NCBI GenBank assembly: GCA_903900975.1
Contig: CAIUPE010000050.1
Coordinates: 1-62,913, forward strand
Length of the DNA stretch: 62,913 nt
Direction of reading: 5' to 3'
DNA from: an uncultured Hyphomicrobiales bacterium
GTDB taxonomy: Bacteria > Pseudomonadota > Alphaproteobacteria > Rhizobiales > Beijerinckiaceae
Every line of letters begins with the position of its first letter. Position 1 is the stretch's first letter. Positions 56,240 to 62,913 of the stretch are shown here, in pieces. The translations under genes were made by a program, and so were the position numbers. The notes below the pieces were generated by a model that saw nothing but the letters and a program-made list of their open reading frames with translations, did not search any database and had not been told where the DNA came from.

Positions 56240-56626
56240 ATGCCTATCGCAGCTTGGTGCTTGTTAATTATTGTAATCATGCCGCTTGTGGCCGTAGGCT
56301 TTGCCAAAGCCGGTGCAGGTTATGACAACCAGGAACCGCGCCTCTGGATGCAGACGCTCGAAGGCGCGCGTCGTCGCGCCTATGCCGCGCATATCAATTG
56401 CTATGAAGCACTGATGGTATTTCTCGCCTGCCTGTTTATTGCGGTTTGGACGGATGCACCCTCGCCTCTTGTTGATGCGCTGGCGGTGATATTCGTGCTG
56501 GCGCGTATCGGCTATGTAGCCGCATATATCGGCGACAGACCCGCTGCCCGTTCGTTTGTCTGGGGCGTGGCCTATTTATCCGCGCTGGCGATGGCACTGA
56601 GCAGCCTTATTCCGCACGCCGGATAA
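56240..56626 (+). CDS. MAPEG-family membrane protein
   Basis: The 128-residue protein has four membrane helices and the family segment RRRAYAAHINCYEALMVFLACLF...RIGYVAAYIGDRPAARS. MAPEG members act on eicosanoids and glutathione; bacterial functions vary. The frame is open upstream opposite zapE, but the ATG at 56240 with GGAG at eight bases is the start. Confidence 0.87.
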   Translation: MPIAAWCLLIIVIMPLVAVGFAKAGAGYDNQEPRLWMQTLEGARRRAYAAHINCYEALMVFLACLFIAVWTDAPSPLVDALAVIFVLARIGYVAAYIGDRPAARSFVWGVAYLSALAMALSSLIPHAG

Positions 56627-56629
56627 AGC

Positions 56630-57922
56630 TCAGGGGCGTGTCTGCCCCGTTCCATGCACCCGATATTTGAACGAGGTGAGCTGGTCGACCCCGACCGGTC
56701 CGCGCGCATGCATGCGGCCAGTGGCAATGCCAATTTCCGCACCAAAGCCAAACTCGCCACCATCGGCAAATTGCGTCGAGGCGTTGTGCAACACAATGGC
56801 TGAATCAACGCTGTTTAAAAACGCCTCTGCCGCCGCGTGATCATCCGTGATGATGGCTTCGGTATGATGCGAGCCATAGGTTTCGATATGGTCGATCGCC
56901 TCGTCGAGCCCCGAAACCACTTTAACCGAGATTATCGCATCGAGATATTCCGTCCGCCAATCAGCCTCCGTTGCCTCCGTCGCGCGGGGATCAGCAGCCA
57001 TCACCTGTGCATCACCGCGAATGGAGCAGCCTTTATCGATCAAGGCGGCCAGCAGCGGCTTTAAATGCGTTGCCACAACCGATTGATCCATCAACAGCGT
57101 CTCGGCCGAACCGCACACACCGGTACGGCGCAGCTTGGCGTTCAGTACAATCGAAACCGCCATAGCGAGATCGGCTTTCGCGTGAACATAGACGTGGCAA
57201 ATCCCCTCCAGATGCGCAAACACCGGCACCCGCGCCTCATTCTGCACGCGGGCAACAAGGCTTTTGCCTCCACGCGGCACGATGACATCGATATTGCCGT
57301 CGAGCCCCTTCAGCATGAGGCCAACCGCCTCACGCGCGCGCGTTGGCACCAGCTGAATGGCGTCTTCCGGCAAACCTGCAGCGCGCAACCCCGCACGCAT
57401 CGCCTCAGCGATCACCGATGAAGTGCGGAAACTTTCCGAGCCCGCGCGGAGGATCGACGCATTACCACTCTTAAGACAAAGCGCGCCCGCATCTGCCGTT
57501 ACATTGGGACGGCTTTCAAAAATCACGCCGATCACGCCGAGCGGCGTCGATACCCGCTCGAACCGCAAGCCGTTGGGCTGTGTCCACTCTGCCAGCATAC
57601 GGCCCACCGGATCATGCAAGGCGGCGATGTCGGCCACAGCCTTGGCGATGGCGTCGATCCGCGAAGCATCCAGCATCAAACGGTCAAGAAACGAGCCCTT
57701 AATGCCTTTAGCCTCCGCATCGGCCATATCGGCAGCATTCGCGATTAGAAGTTCCGGCAGGCGCGCGCGTAATTCAGCGGCGGCCATCAACAGCGCTTCG
57801 TTTTTCTGGATAGCAGACGCGTTGGCAAGAATGCGCGCGGCACCACGAGCGCGGCGGCCCATTTCGCCCATCAGCGCCTCTAGGCCCTGATTATCCTGAT
57901 CTTCGGTCGCAACCATGCGCAT
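56630..57922 (-). CDS. proA: Gamma-glutamyl phosphate reductase
   Basis: ProA reduces gamma-glutamyl phosphate, the second step of proline synthesis. The 430-residue aldehyde-dehydrogenase-fold protein has the catalytic cysteine in [12 protein letters not shown] and the [10 protein letters not shown]-type segment [12 protein letters not shown]. It lies 12 bases after proB in an obgE-proB-proA unit. Confidence 0.95.
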   Translation of the reverse strand: MRMVATEDQDNQGLEALMGEMGRRARGAARILANASAIQKNEALLMAAAELRARLPELLIANAADMADAEAKGIKGSFLDRLMLDASRIDAIAKAVADIAALHDPVGRMLAEWTQPNGLRFERVSTPLGVIGVIFESRPNVTADAGALCLKSGNASILRAGSESFRTSSVIAEAMRAGLRAAGLPEDAIQLVPTRAREAVGLMLKGLDGNIDVIVPRGGKSLVARVQNEARVPVFAHLEGICHVYVHAKADLAMAVSIVLNAKLRRTGVCGSAETLLMDQSVVATHLKPLLAALIDKGCSIRGDAQVMAADPRATEATEADWRTEYLDAIISVKVVSGLDEAIDHIETYGSHHTEAIITDDHAAAEAFLNSVDSAIVLHNASTQFADGGEFGFGAEIGIATGRMHARGPVGVDQLTSFKYRVHGTGQTRP

Positions 57923-57934
57923 CGTGTATCGTCC

Positions 57935-59059
57935 TCAGGCGCTGCCCAGCGCCATATCGTCGCGATGAATAAGTTCGGCCCGCCCTGCATAGCCCAAAAT
58001 CTCGGTAATGTCGCGCGAGGAGCGCCCTGCGAGCTGCACGGTCTCGTTGGAATCATAGCCAATCAGACCACGGCCCAATTCGCCGCCATCAGGCGCACGC
58101 ATCACCACCGCATCGCCACGTTCAAACGTGCCTTCGATCCGCTTCACGCCCGCAGGCAATAGGCTCTTGCCCGAGCGGATGGCACTTGCAGCGCCTGAGT
58201 CAAGATGAAGCACGCCCTTAGGCTCCAAAGCGCCCGCAATCCATGTCTTACGCGCCGAGACGGGATTGGAACCCGTGAGGAACCAGCTGCACGGCTTGCC
58301 CTCCATAATCGCCTTCAGCGGATGCGAAACCCTGCCATCGGCAATCACCATATGGGTACCGCCCGCAGTCGCAATTTTCGCCGCCTCAATCTTGGTTCGC
58401 ATGCCGCCGCGCGAAAATTCCGAGGCCGCACCGCCCGCCATCGCTTCGATCTCGGCGGTAATCCTCGGAATAACAGGGATCAGCTTTGCAGCCGGATCAT
58501 CGCCGGGTGGGGCCGTATAGAGGCCATCAATATCAGACAGCAAAACCAGCAAATCCGCACCCGCCATCGTCGCCACGCGGGCGGCTAACCGATCATTATC
58601 GCCATAGCGGATTTCATTGGTTGCGACCGTGTCATTCTCGTTCACCACCGGCAGGGCTTTGAGATCCAGCAACCGGCCAATGGTGGCGCGGGCATTGAGA
58701 TAGCGCTGCCGCTCCTCGGTATCGCCAAGGGTTACAAGAATTTGCCCAGTTGTAATGCCGCGCGCGCCAAGCACTTCCGCCCAGGCTTTTGACAAAGCGA
58801 TCTGGCCGACGGCCGCAGCAGCCTGGCTTTCCTCCAGCTTCAGCCCACCGCGAGGCAGACCCAGCACGCCGCGACCCAGCGCAATAGCGCCCGATGACAC
58901 CACCAGCACATCGACACCGCGCTCACGCCAATCCGCGATATCGCTGCCAAGCGCCAAAAGCCATTCCGCGCGCAAGCCATGCACCGGATCGACCAGCAAA
59001 GACGATCCGACCTTGATCACGACCCGACGAAAAGAACCAAAGTCAGGCCGCTTTGTCAT
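57935..59059 (-). CDS. proB: Glutamate 5-kinase
   Basis: ProB phosphorylates glutamate, the regulated first step to proline. The 374-residue protein has an amino acid kinase domain ([32 protein letters not shown]) and a C-terminal PUA domain (about 280-365). It lies 13 bases after obgE. Confidence 0.96.
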   Translation of the reverse strand: MTKRPDFGSFRRVVIKVGSSLLVDPVHGLRAEWLLALGSDIADWRERGVDVLVVSSGAIALGRGVLGLPRGGLKLEESQAAAAVGQIALSKAWAEVLGARGITTGQILVTLGDTEERQRYLNARATIGRLLDLKALPVVNENDTVATNEIRYGDNDRLAARVATMAGADLLVLLSDIDGLYTAPPGDDPAAKLIPVIPRITAEIEAMAGGAASEFSRGGMRTKIEAAKIATAGGTHMVIADGRVSHPLKAIMEGKPCSWFLTGSNPVSARKTWIAGALEPKGVLHLDSGAASAIRSGKSLLPAGVKRIEGTFERGDAVVMRAPDGGELGRGLIGYDSNETVQLAGRSSRDITEILGYAGRAELIHRDDMALGSA

Positions 59060-59072
59060 GGCTGCAGGCTCA

Positions 59073-60110
59073 TCATGGATGCCACGCCTCGGGTGGTTTT
59101 GCAGCGGCTACTTCCTCGGCGGTCTTCTCATTAGCGATTGTAAAAATGGCCCGCAACGCCTCAGGCACACCCTGCCCCGTGGCCGCCGATAGCAGCATCG
59201 GCTCTTTTTTCGCCGCCCGCTTCAGACGTGCCTTTTGCTCCTTCAGCACTTCGGGCGTCACCGCATCGATTTTTGAAAGCGCCACGATCTCGGTTTTTTC
59301 TTCCAAACCATTGCCATAGGCATCAAGTTCGGCGCGAACAACCTTATAGGCTTTGCCCGCATGTTCGCAGGTTGCATCAACCAAATGCAGCAGTACGCGG
59401 CAACGCTCGACATGACCCAAGAAACGGTCGCCAAGACCCAAGCCCTCATGCGCTCCCTCGATCAAACCCGGAATATCGGCGAGCACGAATTCGCGCTCAT
59501 CGATCCGCACCACGCCAAGGCCCGGATGAAGCGTGGTAAACGGATAATCGGCAATCTTAGGCTTGGCCGAGGTGACGCTCGCCAAAAAGGTCGATTTGCC
59601 GGCATTGGGCAGACCCACAAGGCCAGCATCAGCAATCAGCTTCAGCCGCAGCCAGATCCAGCGCTCCTCGCCCTCAAGGCCCGGATTGGCGCGGCGAGGC
59701 GCACGGTTGGTGGAGGTGGCAAAATAGGCATTGCCGAAGCCGCCATTGCCGCCCTTGGCAAGCCGGATTTTCTGGCCGATCTCGGTCAGATCGGCGATTA
59801 GCGTTTCGCCGTCCTCATCGAAAATCTGGGTACCCTTCGGCACCTTGAGCAACACATCCTCGCCCTTGCCGCCCGCACGGTTTTTGCCCATGCCATGCGT
59901 GCCGGGACGCGCCTTGAAATGCTGCTGGTAGCGGTAATCGATGAGCGTGTTCAGCCCGTCGACGCATTCGACAAACACGTCGCCGCCACGTCCGCCGTCG
60001 CCCCCATCGGGACCGCCGAATTCGATGAATTTTTCGCGACGAAAGGAGATGCTACCTGCACCTCCATCGCCCGAGCGGATAAAGACTTTAGCCTGATCAA
60101 GAAATTTCAT
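59073..60110 (-). CDS. obgE: Obg-family GTPase
   Basis: ObgE/CgtA binds the 50S subunit and acts in ribosome assembly and stress control. The 345-residue protein has the glycine-rich Obg fold (1-157) and a GTPase domain with GLPNAGKST (166-174) and DIPGLIEGA. It leads the obgE-proB-proA unit. Confidence 0.97.
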   Translation of the reverse strand: MKFLDQAKVFIRSGDGGAGSISFRREKFIEFGGPDGGDGGRGGDVFVECVDGLNTLIDYRYQQHFKARPGTHGMGKNRAGGKGEDVLLKVPKGTQIFDEDGETLIADLTEIGQKIRLAKGGNGGFGNAYFATSTNRAPRRANPGLEGEERWIWLRLKLIADAGLVGLPNAGKSTFLASVTSAKPKIADYPFTTLHPGLGVVRIDEREFVLADIPGLIEGAHEGLGLGDRFLGHVERCRVLLHLVDATCEHAGKAYKVVRAELDAYGNGLEEKTEIVALSKIDAVTPEVLKEQKARLKRAAKKEPMLLSAATGQGVPEALRAIFTIANEKTAEEVAAAKPPEAWHP

Positions 60111-60171
60111 GCGCTCTCTTTACAGCAATTTAGCCGAAAGGGGAGCGTGAATATGATGGTTTGTTTCAGCG

Positions 60172-60681
60172 TTAATTCCGCTTGATCGTGAGCTCGACCT
60201 CTCCCACCTTGATAAATCCAAGAAAATACACATCCGCCGTGTTTTGTACCGTCTTGGCATCGACCTGCGTCAGACGATCCTTGAAATTCAAATCATAGCC
60301 GCCGACTTTAGCCACATAGGCGAGCACAATATCATTATCGACCGAATTGATTTCGGCTTCGCCGATTACATCCTCACGCGTGCCGGAATAGGATGTATCG
60401 CCCAGCTTGGTAAAATTCCAAGTCTTCTGGTCGGTTTCTCCATCCGAGTAGGCAAAGTCTTCTTTGAGCGTGAGGGTTACTCCGTTCCATTTACCCTGCA
60501 TCTGGACCTTCATATCCCGACTAGCACCAGTCCATATATTCGTGAAATGCCCGTCAGCAACTAGCTTACCGGAAAAGAATTTTTCGAGCACCAAAGGTTT
60601 GGCGGTCTCCGCCTGGACCTGAGCCATAGACAAGCCCATCAGAGCCAGAACATACACGATATGAAAGGAAATAGGCCGCAT
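60172..60681 (-). CDS. DUF3833 exported protein
   Basis: The 169-residue protein has a signal peptide (FHIVYVLALMGLSMAQVQAE) and the DUF3833 segment LEKFFSGKLVADGHFTNIWTGASRDMKV. The mature protein is beta-rich. The family has no known function; it lies between obgE and a GNAT gene with no clear pairing. Confidence 0.88.
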   Translation of the reverse strand: MRPISFHIVYVLALMGLSMAQVQAETAKPLVLEKFFSGKLVADGHFTNIWTGASRDMKVQMQGKWNGVTLTLKEDFAYSDGETDQKTWNFTKLGDTSYSGTREDVIGEAEINSVDNDIVLAYVAKVGGYDLNFKDRLTQVDAKTVQNTADVYFLGFIKVGEVELTIKRN

Positions 60682-60716
60682 CCGTCAAACTCCATCTTTA
60701 GGGTTTACATCTCATC

Positions 60717-61328
60717 TTACGACACGGCATCTCTACTGGACCTGCTAGTCTCCCTGCCAGCATCCAGCGCCCAAGCCTGCCGCTCAAGTTCAAACCAATG
60801 GACCATATGAGAGCGGTTGCGTGCAGGCATAAAAGATTCTGCGTCATGCGTATAACGAAAGCCATTTCGTTCCAATACCCCCCGTGATGCTGGATTAATG
60901 GTTCGGACCGAGGCAACCACGCGGTTGGCAGGGCTCATACCGAACCCGATATCGAGCATGCCGCGAACCGCCTCGCTGGCGTAACCACGCCCCCAAAACG
61001 GCACGCCCACCCAATAGCCGATAACAAGTTCGCCCTCGACGTCGGTCGGCGCCAACGTAATGGCACCAATGGCCTGGTCGGGTTTCGCATTAGGGGTGAT
61101 AACAAGCCCGATCGACTTGCCTTCGCTGTTGTTTCGCCGCGTTTCAAAAACAAACCGTTCCGCCTCGTCCGGCGGATAGGGATGCGGAATACGCGACGTC
61201 ATTTTGGTGACGTCATGATCGGCTAAATAACGCGCGAGGTTCGGCGCGTCTGCCAGCTTAGGCCAACGCAGCCAGAGCTTTGGCGTTTCAAGGCGATAGA
61301 TATCGTCCCGCGCAAGGTCATGAAACAT
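60717..61328 (-). CDS. GNAT-family N-acetyltransferase
   Basis: The 203-residue protein has the RimJ/RimL-like core LETPKLWLRWPKLADAPNL and the acetyl-CoA motif GYWVGVPFWGRGYASEAVRGML. The substrate is unknown. GGAG eight bases before the ATG at 61328 fixes the start; the longer open frame runs into the rpmA terminator. Confidence 0.88.
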   Translation of the reverse strand: MFHDLARDDIYRLETPKLWLRWPKLADAPNLARYLADHDVTKMTSRIPHPYPPDEAERFVFETRRNNSEGKSIGLVITPNAKPDQAIGAITLAPTDVEGELVIGYWVGVPFWGRGYASEAVRGMLDIGFGMSPANRVVASVRTINPASRGVLERNGFRYTHDAESFMPARNRSHMVHWFELERQAWALDAGRETSRSSRDAVS

Positions 61329-61377
61329 GAGTTCAGCTCCGGCCACTTGAATATCGAGCGTAGAAAACAAAAACAAA

Positions 61378-61412
61378 AAAGCGGGGAATGTGATCACCAC
61401 ATTCCCCGCTTT
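61378..61412 (-). terminator. Rho-independent terminator of rplU-rpmA
   Basis: AAAGCGGGGAATGTG (61378-61392) and CACATTCCCCGCTTT (61398-61412) form a perfect 15-bp stem with a five-base loop. On the minus strand it is followed by a T-rich run. Confidence 0.93.
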
Positions 61413-61504
61413 GGTCCTTTCGGACGATACGGATCAAACCTTATGAAAAAGTCGATCTGCCGGGGTTTTCACCAAACCGGCGGGACCTTTTCGGTATCGC
61501 CGTC

Positions 61505-61771
61505 TTATTCTGCTGCCATTTTCGCGTGGACCGTAACATACATCCGGTCATTGGCCTTTTTCTGGAACTCGACCGTTCCGGTCGTGGTCGCAAACAAGGT
61601 GTGATCCTTGCCCATGCCGACATTGGCGCCCGGATGGACGCGCGTGCCGCGTTGGCGCACGATAATGTTGCCCGAGATCACGGCTTCGCCACCAAACTTC
61701 TTGACGCCAAGACGGCGGCCATCTGAGTCGCGACCGTTGCGGGATGAACCGCCTGCTTTTTTATGAGCCAT
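61505..61771 (-). CDS. rpmA: Large ribosomal subunit protein bL27
   Basis: The 88-residue protein starts [20 protein letters not shown], the glycine-rich N-terminus that reaches the peptidyl transferase centre. Forms an operon with rplU, 76 bases downstream of it. Confidence 0.98.
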   Translation of the reverse strand: MAHKKAGGSSRNGRDSDGRRLGVKKFGGEAVISGNIIVRQRGTRVHPGANVGMGKDHTLFATTTGTVEFQKKANDRMYVTVHAKMAAE

Positions 61772-61847
61772 TGTAGTGCTCCTGATCCTTTAGCGGGCCA
61801 TTATGACCCGGAAATGTCAAAATCGATGATTAATCGCTACGTTCTGC

Positions 61848-62231
61848 TCACGCAGAGGCGGCGATTTCAGCCTCGGCTTTAGCCTTCGGCGCCTTCTTGG
61901 CGGCCTTCGGTGCTTCGCCCGATGCGTTGATCGAGGTGATCCGGACCACGGTCAGATCCTGACGATGACCCTTCTTACGCTTCGAGTTCTGGCGGCGGCG
62001 CTTGACGAAATGGATCGACTTCTTTGACCGCGTCTGCTCGACGATCTCGCCCGTTACCGTTGCGCCCACAACGGTCGGCGCGCCGATTTCGCTGCCTGCG
62101 TCGGAGGTGATCATCAACACTTCGCCGAAGGAAACAGCCGCACCGGCCTCACCCTCAAGCTTTTCAATCGTAATCTTGTCGTCAGCGGCAACTTTGTACT
62201 GCTTGCCGCCGGTCTTGATAACTGCGAACAT
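61848..62231 (-). CDS. rplU: Large ribosomal subunit protein bL21
   Basis: The 127-residue protein starts MFAVIKTGGKQYKVAADDKI and contains KKSIHFVKRRRQNSKRKKGHRQ. An alanine/lysine-rich C-terminal extension (about 105-127) is common in alphaproteobacteria. First gene of rplU-rpmA. Confidence 0.98.
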   Translation of the reverse strand: MFAVIKTGGKQYKVAADDKITIEKLEGEAGAAVSFGEVLMITSDAGSEIGAPTVVGATVTGEIVEQTRSKKSIHFVKRRRQNSKRKKGHRQDLTVVRITSINASGEAPKAAKKAPKAKAEAEIAASA

Positions 62232-62536
62232 CTTCTTGTCCTTGTGTTCTAACGACTCTGGCCGCTTTTAATCGCGACCGGCCGTCTTTTTGGCAGTGGC
62301 CCGGCAACCGTCCCGCCTGCCCCTCACGGACAGACTTTGCGGCCTAACGCATCTTCATTTTCAGAAAATGCACACACGCGCGGAACCATAGGCCCCACGC
62401 GCGAGGAGAGCGTTCCTACGCTGCAGGCTGTTTTCTGTCAATCATCAGATGATGAAAGAGATACGCTTCGGACTTGTGAAACAGCAAACCACGTGCTATC
62501 TCGCCGCCCGACCATGGGTTTTACGGCCCATCCTAC
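62232..62536. other. rplU leader and divergent promoter region
   Basis: This 305-base gap separates rplU (-) from tRNA-Ser (+). It holds the rplU leader and a perfect palindrome CATTTTC-A-GAAAATG (62356-62370) of unknown role. I see no coding frame. Confidence 0.6.
62474..62501 (+). promoter_or_regulatory. Candidate promoter of tRNA-Ser
   Basis: TTGTGA (62474-62479), a 16-base spacer and CTATCT (62496-62501) resemble alphaproteobacterial housekeeping promoters and would start transcription about 30 bases before the tRNA. Confidence 0.4.
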
Positions 62537-62626
62537 GGAGAGGTGGCAGAGTGGTCGAATGCACCGCACTCGAAATGCGGCATAGGGGCAACCCTATCGG
62601 GAGTTCGAATCTCCCCTTCTCCGCCA
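62537..62626 (+). tRNA. tRNA-Ser(CGA)
   Basis: The 90-base gene has acceptor stem GGAGAGG/CTTCTCC, a long variable arm (CATAGGGGCAACCCTATCG region), T-arm with GTTCGAATC and an encoded CCA end. The anticodon loop CTCGAAA (62569-62575) gives anticodon CGA, reading UCG. Class II shape confirms serine. Confidence 0.97.
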
Positions 62627-62740
62627 TTATTTTTAAGCGATTGATTTAATTAGTATTTTTGGATTTTTAATCCGATTAGATACTTTTTGCGGTCGCCCCT
62701 TAGCCTTACATGCGGGGCACAACCATGATACGCACCGCTG

Positions 62741-62913
62741 ATGATTCATAGCCTCATTATTGTTTTGGATTGGTTTGGTATCTGCGTTTTCGCGGTTACG
62801 GGCGCGCTTGTGGCATCTCGCAAACAGATGGATATTGTCGGCTTTGCTATGCTCGGCAGCGTGACGGGAATCGGCGGAGGAACAATTCGCGATGTTTTAC
62901 TAGGCATTCAGCC
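62741..62913 (+). CDS. TRIC/UPF0126 cation-channel-like membrane protein, 5' part
   Basis: The visible 57 codons read MIHSLIIVLDWFGICVFAVT, then GALVASRKQMDIVGFAMLGS and VTGIGGGTIRDVLLGIQP, the first repeat of the bacterial trimeric intracellular cation channel family (YicG-like). GIGGGTIRD is the conserved glycine-rich motif. The gene is cut by the end of the window. Confidence 0.85.
   Translation, partial: MIHSLIIVLDWFGICVFAVTGALVASRKQMDIVGFAMLGSVTGIGGGTIRDVLLGIQ

Noticed and set aside
62537-62626. tRNA-Ser as an integration site for a genomic island
   Set aside because: No integrase gene and no second copy of the tRNA 3' end is present in the window.
1-62913. CRISPR array
   Set aside because: No series of regularly spaced short repeats with unique spacers was seen, and no cas gene. 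The tandem units at 29.6 and 31.2 kb are two or three copies with unequal spacing.

Overview
The window is chromosomal DNA of an alphaproteobacterium, most likely of the Hyphomicrobiales (Rhizobiales). The evidence is the gene order comF, grxC, nitrilase, DUF1178, ubiG, lysC, ptsP, prfA, prmC, DUF4167, clpB; two ATP synthase zeta inhibitors (DUF1476); aerobic cobaltochelatase CobS/CobT; an IalB-family protein; a SUV3-like helicase beside DUF3108 and rpmB; and paired GANTC (CcrM-type) sites. No species is claimed.

Layout. 1-1131: a complete IS110-family element whose bridge RNA and both ends can be read from the sequence. 1142-1964: a yefM-yoeB toxin-antitoxin cassette between imperfect direct repeats. 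2-19.4 kb: housekeeping genes (purC, tandem zeta paralogues, an HpcH-type aldolase, a Spy-like periplasmic protein, methyltransferase/comF, grxC-nitrilase-DUF1178, ubiG, lysC, ptsP, prfA-prmC, DUF4167, clpB). 19.4-24.4 kb: a long inverted repeat, a fatty acyl-CoA synthetase, a COG0523 GTPase and two DMT exporters. 24.4-28.9 kb: bolA, a J-domain protein, and cobS/cobT split by a DUF4160 (nonsense mutation)-DUF2442 pair. 29-34.9 kb: a queuosine-precursor transporter, rpmB, DUF3108, a 650-base gap with a triplicated hairpin repeat, and the helicase. 34.9-49.3 kb: a large MscS channel, ppa, an MBL hydrolase, dapF-mtaB, a RluA-type synthase, ftsY, ialB-rlmN, an orphan ECF sigma factor, phhB, thpR and an EamA transporter. 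49.4-54.2 kb: a phosphonate island (DeoR regulator, phnW-phnA-phnY). 54.2-54.9 kb: a MntA/HepT module. 54.9-62.9 kb: zapE, a MAPEG protein, obgE-proB-proA, DUF3833, GNAT, rplU-rpmA, tRNA-Ser(CGA) and the start of a TRIC/UPF0126 channel gene.

How genes work together. phnW, phnA and phnY encode a full route from 2-aminoethylphosphonate to acetate and phosphate. cobS and cobT are two of the three cobaltochelatase subunits; cobN is not here. prfA and prmC pair a release factor with its methylase. proB and proA give the first two steps of proline synthesis. Accessory DNA (the IS, two TA modules, the DUF4160/DUF2442 pair, REP-like hairpins) sits in small gaps in a conserved backbone.

The strongest new observation is the IS110 bridge RNA: four guide segments upstream of the transposase match the left flank, right flank, right end and left end in the orientation expected for IS110 bridge RNAs, which places the element at about 9-1131 with an AT core. 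The second is the GANTC-paired hairpin repeat with a consensus DnaA box at 31.2-31.6 kb.
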